A DNA stretch of 64,000 nt from Actinomadura rayongensis. Lineage in GTDB: Bacteria > Actinomycetota > Actinomycetes > Streptosporangiales > Streptosporangiaceae. The DNA is taken from assembly GCF_009831215.1 (NCBI RefSeq), contig NZ_WUTW01000001.1:558001-622000 (forward strand), given 5' to 3'. The notes under the pieces were generated by a model that saw only the letters and a program-made list of their open reading frames with translations, did no database searches and had not been told where the DNA came from. How positions within the stretch are numbered: position 1 is the first letter of the stretch; every line of letters starts with the position of its first letter. This document shows positions 50,474-59,162 of this stretch, piece after piece. A program made the position numbers and the translations under genes.

Positions 50474-52378
50474 GTGGGGCGGAGCGAGCAGATCACGGAA
50501 CTCGAACGCCGCGCGGCGGACCTGGCGCGGGAGACGGCTCCGATCGGCTGGCGGCGCCTGGACCTCGGCTGCCGCGCGACGATCGCCGAGCAGCAGATCA
50601 CGCTGACCGTGCTCACGGCCGACGGACGCCCGGAGACCGTCGAGCCGACCGACGCGCTGCGCGACGCCCTGGCCGAGCTGCGTCGCGTCCACTACCTGTC
50701 CGAGCAGGGCACCTGGTTCTCGATGACGTTCTTCGTCGAGCCGGACGCCGCGAGCCCCCTCTACAACTACGACGAGGACCCGGGCTGGGACCCGCCGCTC
50801 CCGGCCGACGCGTGGCGCCGCGACCAGGTCGTCCTGCCGCGCGACGGCGCGAAGATGCCCGGCTGGCTGCGCGACCGCATCGAGGGGCGCGAGCCGGGGC
50901 ACGACCGGGACACGGCCGTCCCGCCGCTGAACCAGGCGGAGCAGATGGACCTGCTGTCCAACCGGTTCACGACGCTGATCGCCGACCAGGCCCCGCCGCT
51001 GTGGCACAAGGTGTTCGGGTACTACCAGGCGACGGGCGGGCACGAGGAGTTTCCGCCGCTCATGGTCATGCGCGCCGACGGCACCCGCGCGGACTGGACG
51101 CCGCCGCCCGCCGCCGCCGTCCTGCTGGACCGGCTCCGCGCCGGGACGCACGCGTTCCGGGGCTCGACGTGGTTCCGCATCGACTTCGAGGTGCTGTACG
51201 ACGAGACGAGCGTCCGGTGCCGGGCGTCGTTCACGTCCGACCGCGAGCCCGCGTGGAACACGCTGCCGCCCGCGCGGGAGATCCGGCGCGAGCTGGAGCG
51301 CTTCCCGACCGACCAGATCCCCGAGTGGATGCTGCGGCTGGCGGGCGACGCGGCGGCGGACGCCGAGCCGCCGCCGGACGAGCCCGTCGCGGGGGTGCGG
51401 CGGGCGCGGGTGTTCGACGGCATCGGCCCGGACGGCGAGAACCCGAGCGTGTCGCGTCCGCCCGTCGACCCCGCCGAGCGCGGCCCGCTGGCCGACTACC
51501 TGCGGCGCTGCCCGGTCGTGCTCGCGGCGCGGTCGTTCGCGCCCGACCTGCTGGACCCGGCGCGGCCCGAGCGCGTCCCGCTGACGTTCCACACCGACGG
51601 GACGTGGGTCTGGTCCGGCGCGGTCGGCTACTACCTGGCCGAGCACGGCGTGCCGCCGGAGCCGGACCTCGTCGCGCACGTCCGCGCGCGCGGGTTCCGG
51701 GTGCCGCAGGTCGCGGACGAGGCGATGGACGCGGCGACCGCGGCCGTCACCGGCGAGAAGCCACCGGAGCGCGTCGTGGCCGAGCCACCGCGGCCGAACC
51801 CGGCGAAGTGGCTGGAACGGGTGGCACGGCGGCTGGACGATCTCGGCGTCGTCCCGTCCGCGTACCGGATCGGGACGGCCGAGGACGACGCGTGGTGCCT
51901 GATCCCCGAGGGCGACGGCTGGTCGGTGTTCAAGCAGGTCGGCGGGGACCGGCTGAAGGAGGTCCGGTTCGACGCGGCCGACGACGCGGCGGCGCACCTG
52001 CTCGGCCGACTGCTGCTGATCCCGCCGCGCGACGACGCCGGGCCTGTCCCGGCGATCGCGCCGCTGCCCGGCGAGCCGCCGCTGACGCTGTTCCGCGACC
52101 CGAAGCCGCTGCGCCTGCCCGCCGGGACGATCGTGGACCGCTACGGCGAACCGGACGGCAACGTCGTCTACGCCCGGGACACCCCGTTCCCCGAGCGTTC
52201 GCTGCCCGCCGAGTGGGAGCGGCGGCCGTACCGCGCGTACCGGCTGCTGCGCCCGCTGTGGACGCTGTCGGGCACGGCCGTCCCGTGGTTCGACCAGCCC
52301 GGCGGCGGCACCGCGTACGTCTTCGCCGCGTCCCTGGACGCCCTGGTCGCCGAGGGCGCGCTCGCCCGCGAGTCCTAG
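50474..52378 (+). CDS. TNT-domain (NAD glycohydrolase-type) protein with duplicated N-terminal domain
   Basis: 634 residues from GTG 50474. Residues 10-140 and 160-292 are two copies of one domain: compare 'GTWFSMTFFVEPD...DEDPGW...MPGWLRD' with 'STWFRIDFEVLYD...DREPAW...IPEWMLR'. This resembles YezG/DUF600-like immunity-type domains. A middle domain (about 335-425) contains 'VPLTFHTDGTWVWSGAVGYYLAEHG'. The C-terminus (about 543-630) is a TNT domain: 'LPAGTIVDRYGEPDGN', 'TPFPERSLP', 'VPWFDQPGGGTAY'. The position where tuberculosis TNT has its essential Gln appears to be Ala here, so activity is uncertain. No signal peptide. Confidence 0.82.
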   Translation: MGRSEQITELERRAADLARETAPIGWRRLDLGCRATIAEQQITLTVLTADGRPETVEPTDALRDALAELRRVHYLSEQGTWFSMTFFVEPDAASPLYNYDEDPGWDPPLPADAWRRDQVVLPRDGAKMPGWLRDRIEGREPGHDRDTAVPPLNQAEQMDLLSNRFTTLIADQAPPLWHKVFGYYQATGGHEEFPPLMVMRADGTRADWTPPPAAAVLLDRLRAGTHAFRGSTWFRIDFEVLYDETSVRCRASFTSDREPAWNTLPPAREIRRELERFPTDQIPEWMLRLAGDAAADAEPPPDEPVAGVRRARVFDGIGPDGENPSVSRPPVDPAERGPLADYLRRCPVVLAARSFAPDLLDPARPERVPLTFHTDGTWVWSGAVGYYLAEHGVPPEPDLVAHVRARGFRVPQVADEAMDAATAAVTGEKPPERVVAEPPRPNPAKWLERVARRLDDLGVVPSAYRIGTAEDDAWCLIPEGDGWSVFKQVGGDRLKEVRFDAADDAAAHLLGRLLLIPPRDDAGPVPAIAPLPGEPPLTLFRDPKPLRLPAGTIVDRYGEPDGNVVYARDTPFPERSLPAEWERRPYRAYRLLRPLWTLSGTAVPWFDQPGGGTAYVFAASLDALVAEGALARES

Positions 52379-52974
52379 CGGCCGATCAGGGCCACGAGGT
52401 TCAGGCCGAGCAGCAGGTCCAGAGCGATGAACGTCTCCAGCTTCGCGCCGGGCGCCAGGTCGCTCGCGGCCACCCGGTCCAGCACGGCGAGCGCCGCCGG
52501 GACGTCGAGGTCGTCGGCCAGGGCGGTCTCGGCGGCGCGCACCGACGCGCGGTCCGGCGGACGGCCCGGTTCGCGCGCCCACGCCGCCACCGAGGTCCGC
52601 CACGCGTCCAGCCGGGCGGCGGCGGCCGAAAGACGCGCCGGAGTGAGGTCGAGCGGCGCGCGGTAGGGCGTCTCCAGGACGGCGAGCCGCGCGCCCGGCC
52701 CGTCGAACGGCCCGGACGCGGGCGGCACGTCCGGCCGGCCGCCCGGCCCGGCCACGAGATCGGGCGCGCCGTCGAAATCCTGGGACGGCGCGACGCCGAG
52801 CGCGGTGAAGTCCCCGGAGAAGGCGAGCAGGACGCGCCGTCCGCCGCGCTCGGCCGCCCGGCGCAGCACGTCCGCGACGACGGCGCCGCGCGCCCCGGCG
52901 TCCGCGCGGATCCGCAGGACCGCCCCGCCGGGCAGGCCGGTGAGTTCCCCGGCGGCGTCGCGCAGAAGGAGCAT
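52375..52974 (-). CDS. Cysteinyl-tRNA synthetase C-terminus-like protein
   Basis: 199 residues from ATG 52974, overlapping the methyltransferase stop (TGATG). The N-terminal half is Gly/Ala-rich with beta/alpha pattern ('VLLAFSGDFTALGV'). The second half, with 'AETALADDLDVPAALAVLDRVAAS' and 'FIALDLLLGLNLV', resembles the helical end of CysRS or MshC ligases but lacks HIGH and KMSKS motifs. Role unknown; possibly a paralogue that lost catalysis. Confidence 0.55.
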   Translation of the reverse strand: MLLLRDAAGELTGLPGGAVLRIRADAGARGAVVADVLRRAAERGGRRVLLAFSGDFTALGVAPSQDFDGAPDLVAGPGGRPDVPPASGPFDGPGARLAVLETPYRAPLDLTPARLSAAAARLDAWRTSVAAWAREPGRPPDRASVRAAETALADDLDVPAALAVLDRVAASDLAPGAKLETFIALDLLLGLNLVALIGR

Positions 52975-53762
52975 CAGAGCGGTCCGTCCGGCATGGGCGT
53001 GGCGCCGTCCGGCTTGCGGATCGCCGCGAACCGCAGCCGCACGTAGTCGGCCACCCAGCCCGACTCGCGGCGCAGCGCGGGCGCGGCCAGTTCGTTGACG
53101 CGGGCCAGCAGCGGTTCGACCAGCTCGGGCGGCACCTCGGCGAGCGCGCCCGGCGCGTAGGCGCGGACCCAGTCGGCGGCGCCGTCGGGGCCCTCGACCA
53201 TCCGGCTCGGACGGTCGGCGTGTTCGAGCAGGCGCAGCGTGAACCCGCCGTCCTCCAGCTTGGTCGCGTACTCGGCGGGGCTCGGGAAGTACCACGGCAG
53301 GTCGGGCTCGGGCAGGCCGAAGACGCGCCACGCCGTCTGCATCGCGACGATCAGCTCCGCGCAGTTGCCCGCGCCGCCCAGCTCGGCGACGAACCGTCCG
53401 CCGGGCCGCAGCGCCTCGTGGACGCGGGCGATCACGGCGTCCGGGTCGCGGGTCATCCAGTGGAGGGCGGCGTTGGACGCGACGGCGTCGAACGACTCGC
53501 TGGTGGTGAAGTCGTGGGCGTCCGCGACGGAGAACGACAGCCCGGGATGGCGCGCGGCGGCCTGGGCGATCATCTCGGCGGACCCGTCCAGGCCGAGGAC
53601 CTCCGCGCCGCGCTCGGCGATCTCCGCGCTGAACGCGCCGGTGCCGCAGCCCAGGTCGATGATCTTCTCGCCGGGCTGGGGGTCGAGCAGGTCGACCAGG
53701 GGCGCGCCGTGCGCGGAGACGTATCCGAAGGCGGAATCGTACGTCGTCACGGCCCAATGCAC
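52974..53762 (-). CDS. SAM-dependent methyltransferase, trans-aconitate type
   Basis: 262 residues. Class I methyltransferase with motif I 'IIDLGCGTGAFSAEIAERG', acidic 'VLGLDGSAEMI', 'DAVASNAALHW', and the long C-terminal helical part of trans-aconitate 2-methyltransferase (Tam)-like proteins. Probably methylates a small carboxylic acid. Co-translated with the CysRS-like gene. Confidence 0.88.
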   Translation of the reverse strand: MHWAVTTYDSAFGYVSAHGAPLVDLLDPQPGEKIIDLGCGTGAFSAEIAERGAEVLGLDGSAEMIAQAAARHPGLSFSVADAHDFTTSESFDAVASNAALHWMTRDPDAVIARVHEALRPGGRFVAELGGAGNCAELIVAMQTAWRVFGLPEPDLPWYFPSPAEYATKLEDGGFTLRLLEHADRPSRMVEGPDGAADWVRAYAPGALAEVPPELVEPLLARVNELAAPALRRESGWVADYVRLRFAAIRKPDGATPMPDGPL

Positions 53763-53847
53763 TGTCGTAATTTATCTGGCGGGACGCCGTGCCGATGCGG
53801 CGACGCGCACGACCGCGTGTTCTGACGCCGGTCGGGGGAGGAGAACG

Positions 53848-54189
53848 GTGCGGGGCGAGGTACGCGTCGTCGGGGCCGAACGGCCCGGTGGACTGGAGCT
53901 GCGCACGGCCGGGCTCGCCGCGCGCGGGCTGCCGGAGGTGCGGGTCACGGGCCTGCCGCCCTATCTCGGGCAGGGCTGGGCGCGGGTGCTCGGGGCGGTC
54001 GCGGCGCGGGTCGCCGCCGCCGGTCCGGTGCTGCCGGTGCTGGTGGAGATGGCGGACGGGGTCGAGCTGCGGCTCGTCCCGGAGAAGGACGGCACGCTCG
54101 CGGTCGTCCCGCCGCCCCCGCAGCCGCCGGACGTGGCGCAGTGGCGCCGGGACGTCGTCGCCCGGCTGTTCCCGGAGGCCGCCTCCTAG
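53848..54189 (+). CDS. Small conserved-looking protein of unknown function
   Basis: 113 residues from GTG 53848 with a very strong ribosome site (GGGGGAGGAG). Beta/alpha composition: 'VRVTGLPPYLGQGWARVLGAVAARV' and 'LPVLVEMADGVELRLVPE', ending in a charged helix 'WRRDVVARLFPEA'. No signal peptide or known motif. It precedes the enoyl-CoA hydratase by 35 bases. Confidence 0.6.
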   Translation: MRGEVRVVGAERPGGLELRTAGLAARGLPEVRVTGLPPYLGQGWARVLGAVAARVAAAGPVLPVLVEMADGVELRLVPEKDGTLAVVPPPPQPPDVAQWRRDVVARLFPEAAS

Positions 54190-54224
54190 AATCTGGTTCC
54201 AGTATTCGAGAGAGGGGTCGCCGG

Positions 54225-55094
54225 GTGTCGTACACCGAGATCGTCCACGAGGTGCGGGACGGGATCGCGACGGTCACGCTGAACCGTCCGGACCGGATGA
54301 ACGCCTACACCAGCACGATGCGGGCCGAGCTGCTGGACGCGTTCGACCGGATCGACGCCGACGACGCCGTCCGGGCCGTCGTCGTGACCGGCGCGGGCCG
54401 GGCGTTCTGCGCGGGCGCCGACCTGGAGGCCGGCGGCGACACGTTCAACCAGGAGCGCTCGCGGGACATGTTCGCGGGCGACGACGTCTTGGACGACGGC
54501 ACGCCCCGCGACGGCGGCGGCACGGTCGCGCTGCGCATCGCCCGCTGCCTCAAGCCCGTCATCGGCGCGTTCAACGGCGCGGCGGTCGGGGTCGGGGTGA
54601 CGATGACGCTGCCGATGGACGTCCGGTTCGCCGCCGAGAAGGCCAAGTTCGGGTTCGTGTTCGCGCGGCGCGGGATCGTCACCGAGGCGGCGTCGTCGTG
54701 GTTCCTGCCCCGGCTCGTCGGGATCTCCCAGGCGATGGAGTGGGCCGCGACGGGCCGCGTGTTCGGCGCGGACGAGGCGCTGCGCGGCGGGCTCGTCTCG
54801 CGCGTCCTGCCGCCGGACGAGCTGCTGCCCGCCGCCTACGAACTCGCCCGGGAGATCGCCGACAACACCTCGGCGGTGTCCGTCGCGGCGATCCGGCGGC
54901 TGATGTGGTCGGGCCTGTCGGCGCCGTCGCCGTGGGACGCGCACGCCGCCGACTCGCGCCTCATGGCCGCGCTCGGCTCGGCCGCCGACGCCGCCGAGGG
55001 CGTGACGTCCTTCCTGGAGAAGCGCCCGCCGTCGTTCCCGCTGCGGGTCAGCGCCGATCTGCCCGCGGACGTCCCGGACTGGCCCGTCCGCTAG
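54225..55094 (+). CDS. Enoyl-CoA hydratase/isomerase
   Basis: 289 residues from GTG 54225 (GAGAGGGG upstream). Crotonase fold with 'TLNRPDRMNAYTSTMRAEL', oxyanion-hole segments 'GRAFCAGADLEAGG' and 'GAFNGAAVGVGVTMTLPMDVRFA' (in part), and 'FARRGIVTEAASSWFLPRLVG'. The Glu in 'GIVTEAAS' matches one of the two catalytic Glu positions. Cytosolic beta-oxidation or related acyl-CoA chemistry. Confidence 0.92.
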   Translation: MSYTEIVHEVRDGIATVTLNRPDRMNAYTSTMRAELLDAFDRIDADDAVRAVVVTGAGRAFCAGADLEAGGDTFNQERSRDMFAGDDVLDDGTPRDGGGTVALRIARCLKPVIGAFNGAAVGVGVTMTLPMDVRFAAEKAKFGFVFARRGIVTEAASSWFLPRLVGISQAMEWAATGRVFGADEALRGGLVSRVLPPDELLPAAYELAREIADNTSAVSVAAIRRLMWSGLSAPSPWDAHAADSRLMAALGSAADAAEGVTSFLEKRPPSFPLRVSADLPADVPDWPVR

Positions 55095-55210
55095 TCCCGA
55101 GCGGGCGATTTTCGGGGGTTTTGCGCTTTCCGTACTCCTTCGCGATCTCAACCGGCCCGGCGGGCGGGGATGCGAACACCGAGAGGTTCGACGGAGTGCG
55201 GAGGTTCGCG

Positions 55211-56032
55211 GTGAGGACGAGGGCGAGCGCGGCGGCGGCGCTGCTGACGGTGACGGTCGCGGCCGGGTGCGGCGGCGCCGGGGGGCGGCAGGCCGCCACC
55301 CACGGACACGCGCTCGCCGGGGCGCCGCGCGCCCGGTCCGCGCCGCAGGCGCCGCCGCCGCCCCGCGCGATCGACTGCGCCAGGACGGCGTGCGTCGCGC
55401 TGACCTTCGACGACGGCCCGGGACCGTACACCGAGACGCTGCTGAACGATCTGCAGGCGGCGGGCGCCCGCGCGACGTTCTTCATGCTCGGCGAGAACGT
55501 CGCGTCGTTCCCGCACGCGGTGCGGCGCGCGGCGCTGGCGGGCCACGAGATCGGCAACCACAGCTGGTCGCATCCGCAGCTCACGGGGCTGCCGAGCGCG
55601 TCCGTCCGGGCGCAGGTGCAGCGGACGCAGCGCGCGATCGAGCAGGCGTCGGGCGGGGTGACGCCGAAGCTGATGCGTCCGCCGTACGGGGCCGTCGACA
55701 AGCGGGTCAGCGGGGACATCGCGATGCCCGAGGTGCTGTGGAGCGTCGACACGCTGGACTGGAAGATCCGCGACACGCGGCGCGTCGAGCGGGCGGCGCT
55801 CGGGCAGGCGCACCGGGGGAGCATCGTGCTGATGCACGACATCCACAAGACGACGGTGGCGGCCGTCCCGACCGTCCTCGCGGGGCTCAAGAAGAAGGGG
55901 CTGACGCCCGTCACCGTGTCGGAGCTGTTCTCCACCGACAAGCCCATGCAGGCGGGGGTGGCCTACGGGGAGCGGGTTCCGCCCGTCCCGACGCCGTCCG
56001 CGCCCGAGCGCGCGGCCGAACCGCGCCGCTGA
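55211..56032 (+). CDS. Polysaccharide deacetylase lipoprotein
   Basis: 273 residues from GTG 55211 (GGAGG upstream; GTG 55196 also possible). Lipobox AAGC, Pro/Ala linker, then NodB domain: 'ALTFDDGPGPYTETLL' with both metal/catalytic Asp, 'GHEIGNHSWSHPQL' with metal His pair, 'LMRPPYGA', and 'VLMHDIHKTT'. Predicted to remove N-acetyl groups from peptidoglycan or another surface glycan. Confidence 0.92.
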   Translation: MRTRASAAAALLTVTVAAGCGGAGGRQAATHGHALAGAPRARSAPQAPPPPRAIDCARTACVALTFDDGPGPYTETLLNDLQAAGARATFFMLGENVASFPHAVRRAALAGHEIGNHSWSHPQLTGLPSASVRAQVQRTQRAIEQASGGVTPKLMRPPYGAVDKRVSGDIAMPEVLWSVDTLDWKIRDTRRVERAALGQAHRGSIVLMHDIHKTTVAAVPTVLAGLKKKGLTPVTVSELFSTDKPMQAGVAYGERVPPVPTPSAPERAAEPRR

Positions 56033-56035
56033 CGG

Positions 56036-56281
56036 TCAGGACGTCCGGCGGCGCGGCGGCGCGGGCGGGACGACCTTCGCCGCCACCATCGTCGACGCGT
56101 CCACCTCGGCCAGTTCGCCGGTGCGCCGGCGGACGCGCAGCGTACCGCCGGACCAGGATTCGAGGACGCCGACCACGTCGCTGTACTCTCCCGTAGGCAG
56201 ACGGCGGCGCAGCGAGATCCGCTGGCCCACGTCGGCCTCACTGATGGAGACCACCAGCCGTGCGGCGAGATGGCCGGACAT
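56036..56281 (-). CDS. Stand-alone SH3-like domain of the Rv0428c type
   Basis: 81 residues from ATG 56281 (ATG 56320 would add 13). Beta-barrel pattern 'DVGQRISLRRRLPTGEYSDVVGVLESWSGGTLRVRRRTGELAEVD' (core: 'SDVVGVLESW') ending 'MVAAKVVPPAPPRR'. This matches the small SH3-like domain usually fused to a GNAT acetyltransferase in Rv0428c-like proteins. Here the acetyltransferase part is missing. Divergent from fdxA. Confidence 0.65.
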   Translation of the reverse strand: MSGHLAARLVVSISEADVGQRISLRRRLPTGEYSDVVGVLESWSGGTLRVRRRTGELAEVDASTMVAAKVVPPAPPRRRTS

Positions 56282-56458
56282 GTGACCCCCAGGTCCGATC
56301 GACTGCGCGGCGACGGCCATACTATGCACCTGAACAACCGCCGCAGGGTGCGGTGGCGTCGCGGGGAGCGCTCCAGCCAGCCCGCGGACGCCGCTCCGGC
56401 CCCTGCGGGAGCGGAGGCCACGCGTGCCATGCGGTGAACCGGGAGAGGAGTCACTGAG

Positions 56459-56785
56459 GTGACCTACGTCATTGCGCAGCCCTGCGTTGACCTGCTCGAC
56501 AAGGCATGTATCGAGGAGTGCCCGGTCGACTGCATCTACGAGGGCAACCGACAGCTCTACATCCACCCCGACGAGTGCGTCGACTGCGGTGCGTGCGAGC
56601 CGGTGTGCCCGGTGGAGGCCATCTACTACGAGGACGACGTCCCGGAGCAGTGGAAGGACTTCTACAAGGTCAACGTGGAGTTCTTCGACGACCTCGGGTC
56701 GCCCGGCGGCGCGTCCAAGGTGGGCAAGATCGACAAGGACCACCCGCTCGTCGCCGCGCTCCCTCCGCAGAGCCAGGAAGACTGA
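56459..56785 (+). CDS. fdxA: 7Fe ferredoxin FdxA
   Basis: 108 residues from GTG 56459 (GAGAGGAG upstream). Typical actinobacterial FdxA with two cluster motifs: 'C...C...CPVDCIYEG' for the 3Fe-4S site and 'CVDCGACEPVCPVEAI' for the 4Fe-4S site, and a conserved 'WKDFYKVNVEFF' tail. Cytosolic electron carrier. Next to dapC as in many actinobacteria. Confidence 0.95.
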   Translation: MTYVIAQPCVDLLDKACIEECPVDCIYEGNRQLYIHPDECVDCGACEPVCPVEAIYYEDDVPEQWKDFYKVNVEFFDDLGSPGGASKVGKIDKDHPLVAALPPQSQED

Positions 56786-56798
56786 CGCCGTCTGTTCC

Positions 56799-56833
56799 AG
56801 TGGCCCCCCGCTCGCCGGGGGGCCACTCTTTTA
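56799..56833 (+). terminator. Strong hairpin between fdxA and dapC
   Basis: AGTGGCCCCCC (56799-56809) pairs perfectly with GGGGGGCCACT (56817-56827) around a 7-base loop, followed by CTTTTA. It ends 14 bases before the dapC start, so dapC is expressed by read-through or from a start inside this region. Confidence 0.8.
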
Positions 56834-56847
56834 TCGAGGTGAGGTAA

Positions 56848-57933
56848 GTGCTCGCGCTGCCGGACTTCCCCTGGGACCGCCTGCTGCCCTACCGGGAACG
56901 GGCCGCCGCGCATCCCAGCGGCGTCGTGGACCTGTCGGTCGGCACGCCCGTGGACCCCACGCCCGAACCGGTGCGCGCCGCGCTCGCCGCGGCGGCCGAC
57001 GCGCCCGGCTACCCGCAGACCTACGGGACGCCCCGGCTGCGCGAGGCGGTCGCGGCGTGGCTGCGCGGGACGCACGGGGTGAGCGGGGCCGATCCGGACG
57101 CCGTCCTGCCGGTGATCGGCACCAAGGAACTCGTCGCCTGGCTGCCGACGATCCTCGGCTTCGGCGCGGACGACACGGTCGTGTTCCCCGAGCTGGCGTA
57201 CCCGACGTACGACGTGGGGGCGCGCCTCGCCGGGGCGACGCCGCTCGCGACGGACGGGCTGCTGTCCCTCGGGCCGACGCGTCCCGCGCTCGTGTGGGTG
57301 AACTCGCCGTCCAACCCGACCGGGAAGGTGCTGCCCGCCTCGCACCTGCGGAAGGTCGTGTCGTGGGCGCGCGAGCGGGGGACGATCGTCGTCAGCGACG
57401 AGTGCTACCTCGACTTCGGGTGGGACCCGGAGCGCCCGCCCGTCTCGATCCTGCACCCGGACGTGTGCGGCGGGACGCACGAGGGGCTGCTCGCCGTCAA
57501 CTCCCTGTCCAAGCGCTCCAACCTCGCCGGGTACCGCGCCGGATTCGTCACCGGCGACCCGGCGCTGGTCAAGCGGCTGCTGGAGGTCCGCAAGCACGCC
57601 GGGATGATCGTCCCCGCGCCGGTGCAGGCCGCGATGGTCGCCGCCTTCTCCGACGAGACGCACGTCGCCGAGCAGCGCGAACGCTACGCTCGCCGCCGGG
57701 CGCTCCTGCGCGGGGCGTTCGAGCGGCACGGGTTCCGCGTGGACCACTCCGAGGCGTCGCTGTACCTGTGGGCGACGCGCGGGGAGTCCTGCTGGGACAC
57801 GGTCGCGCACCTGGCCGACCTCGGCATCGTCGTCGGCCCGGGGGACTTCTACGGTCCGGCGGGCGCCGAGCACGTCCGCATCGCCTTCACGGCGACCGAC
57901 GAGCGCGTGGAAGCCGGCGTCGCCCGCCTCTGA
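56848..57933 (+). CDS. dapC: Succinyldiaminopimelate aminotransferase DapC
   Basis: 361 residues from GTG 56848 (GAGGTGAGG upstream). Fold-type I PLP enzyme: 'YPQTYGTPRLREAVAAWL', 'NSPSNPTGKVL', 'VSDECYLDFGW', and PLP lysine in 'NSLSKRSNLAGYRAGF'. The fdxA-dapC order is typical for the actinobacterial lysine/DAP pathway enzyme, which makes the peptidoglycan precursor. Confidence 0.92.
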   Translation: MLALPDFPWDRLLPYRERAAAHPSGVVDLSVGTPVDPTPEPVRAALAAAADAPGYPQTYGTPRLREAVAAWLRGTHGVSGADPDAVLPVIGTKELVAWLPTILGFGADDTVVFPELAYPTYDVGARLAGATPLATDGLLSLGPTRPALVWVNSPSNPTGKVLPASHLRKVVSWARERGTIVVSDECYLDFGWDPERPPVSILHPDVCGGTHEGLLAVNSLSKRSNLAGYRAGFVTGDPALVKRLLEVRKHAGMIVPAPVQAAMVAAFSDETHVAEQRERYARRRALLRGAFERHGFRVDHSEASLYLWATRGESCWDTVAHLADLGIVVGPGDFYGPAGAEHVRIAFTATDERVEAGVARL

Positions 57934-58075
57934 CGGTTTGGGCGGACGGGAATTCGTGCTGGTCACGTCCGGAACCGGACGGATGGGTGCTGCGTCCCAT
58001 CAGCTCGGGATACCGCTGTTTCGATACGATTCGCGGGTTCTCGGGTGACGGGTCGTTGCTTTCCGGAGGTTCCAG

Positions 58076-58681
58076 GTGCTCGGTGCGGTCGTCGCGGTGT
58101 TGCTCGTGCTCGTTCTCGCGGCGCTCGTCGTGCTGATCGTGGTGTTGCGCCGCCGCGCTCCTTCGGCACCGGCGTCGATCGCGCCGCCGCGTGACCCGTT
58201 CGCGGCCGAGGACCAGGCGGGCGGGGATCCGCGGGCGCTGAAGGCCGGGGACATGGTGGAGTACCTCGGCGTCCGGTACTTCGTGCGCGGGTCGCTGCGG
58301 CTGAAAGAGGGCGGCTTCACCTGGTCCGAGCACCTGCTGGACGCCGACACCGCCGCCGGCGGCAAGGTCTGGCTCTCCGTCGAGGAGGACCCGGATCTTG
58401 AGGTCGTCTGGTGGACCGAGCACGACGCCGAAGGGCTCACGCCCAGCGAGCGGACGCTGACCGTCGACGGCGTCGAGTACCGGCGCGACGAGCACGGCAC
58501 CGCCGACTACACCACCGAGGGCACGACCGGCGTTCCGGCGCGGGGACGGGTCGAGTACGTCGACTACGAAGGCCCCGGCGGACGCTATCTGTCGTTCGAA
58601 AGATACGGCGACGGGTCATGGGAGGCGGGGCTCGGCGAGCGCGTCCCCAACGGTTCGCTCACGATCTACCCCGGCGGCTGA
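58076..58681 (+). CDS. DUF4178 membrane protein
   Basis: 201 residues from GTG 58076 (GGAGG upstream). One N-terminal helix (2-25), then a beta-rich DUF4178 domain: 'LKAGDMVEYLGVRYFVRGSLRLKEGG', 'WSEHLLD', 'FERYGDGSWEAGLGERV' (in part). First gene of a five- or six-gene operon ending in spermidine synthase. DUF4178 proteins often accompany polyamine-type enzymes and DUF350. Confidence 0.88.
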   Translation: MLGAVVAVLLVLVLAALVVLIVVLRRRAPSAPASIAPPRDPFAAEDQAGGDPRALKAGDMVEYLGVRYFVRGSLRLKEGGFTWSEHLLDADTAAGGKVWLSVEEDPDLEVVWWTEHDAEGLTPSERTLTVDGVEYRRDEHGTADYTTEGTTGVPARGRVEYVDYEGPGGRYLSFERYGDGSWEAGLGERVPNGSLTIYPGG

Positions 58682-58682
58682 G

Positions 58683-59162
58683 ATGCTCGCCCCCCTCGAC
58701 ACCCCCTACGCCGACACGCGCGCCGACGCGCTGCGGTTCGCGCTCGGGCTCCCGCCGCTGGACGCGCTGGCCGTCCTCGCCGTGCCGTTCGGGGCGCGGA
58801 CGGTCGAACTGCGGCTGCTCGGTGCGTCCCACCAAGTGATCTGCGGGGACATCAGCGAGACCGTCGCCTGCCTGCCGGACACCGGCGCACCGCTTCCCGG
58901 ACGGTACGACACCGCGTCCTACGCGTTCACCGCCCGTACCGAACGGCACGCCGACGACGCGGCGTTCGCGCGGGCCGTCGCCGCCGTCCGCGCGGACCTC
59001 GACGGCCGCCGCGACGCGCTGACCGGCGCCTTCCCCGGCTCCCCGCACGCCGTGACCGCCCTGCTGGCCGAGCCGTCCGGGCTCGGCTGGCGCACCTGGC
59101 ACGCCTACCCCCAGACCAGGGAGATCGTCATGACCCGCAGCCGCCTGGCGGTGACCCCATGA
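58683..59162 (+). CDS. DUF2617 family protein
   Basis: 159 residues from ATG 58683, one base after the DUF4178 stop. The DUF2617 outline is seen in 'TPYADTRADALRFALG', 'SHQVICGDISETVACLP' and 'LSWRTWHAYPQTREIVMTRS'-like end (here 'LGWRTWHAYPQTREIVMT'). Cytosolic; function unknown. Its stop overlaps the next ATG (ATGA). Confidence 0.85.
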   Translation: MLAPLDTPYADTRADALRFALGLPPLDALAVLAVPFGARTVELRLLGASHQVICGDISETVACLPDTGAPLPGRYDTASYAFTARTERHADDAAFARAVAAVRADLDGRRDALTGAFPGSPHAVTALLAEPSGLGWRTWHAYPQTREIVMTRSRLAVTP

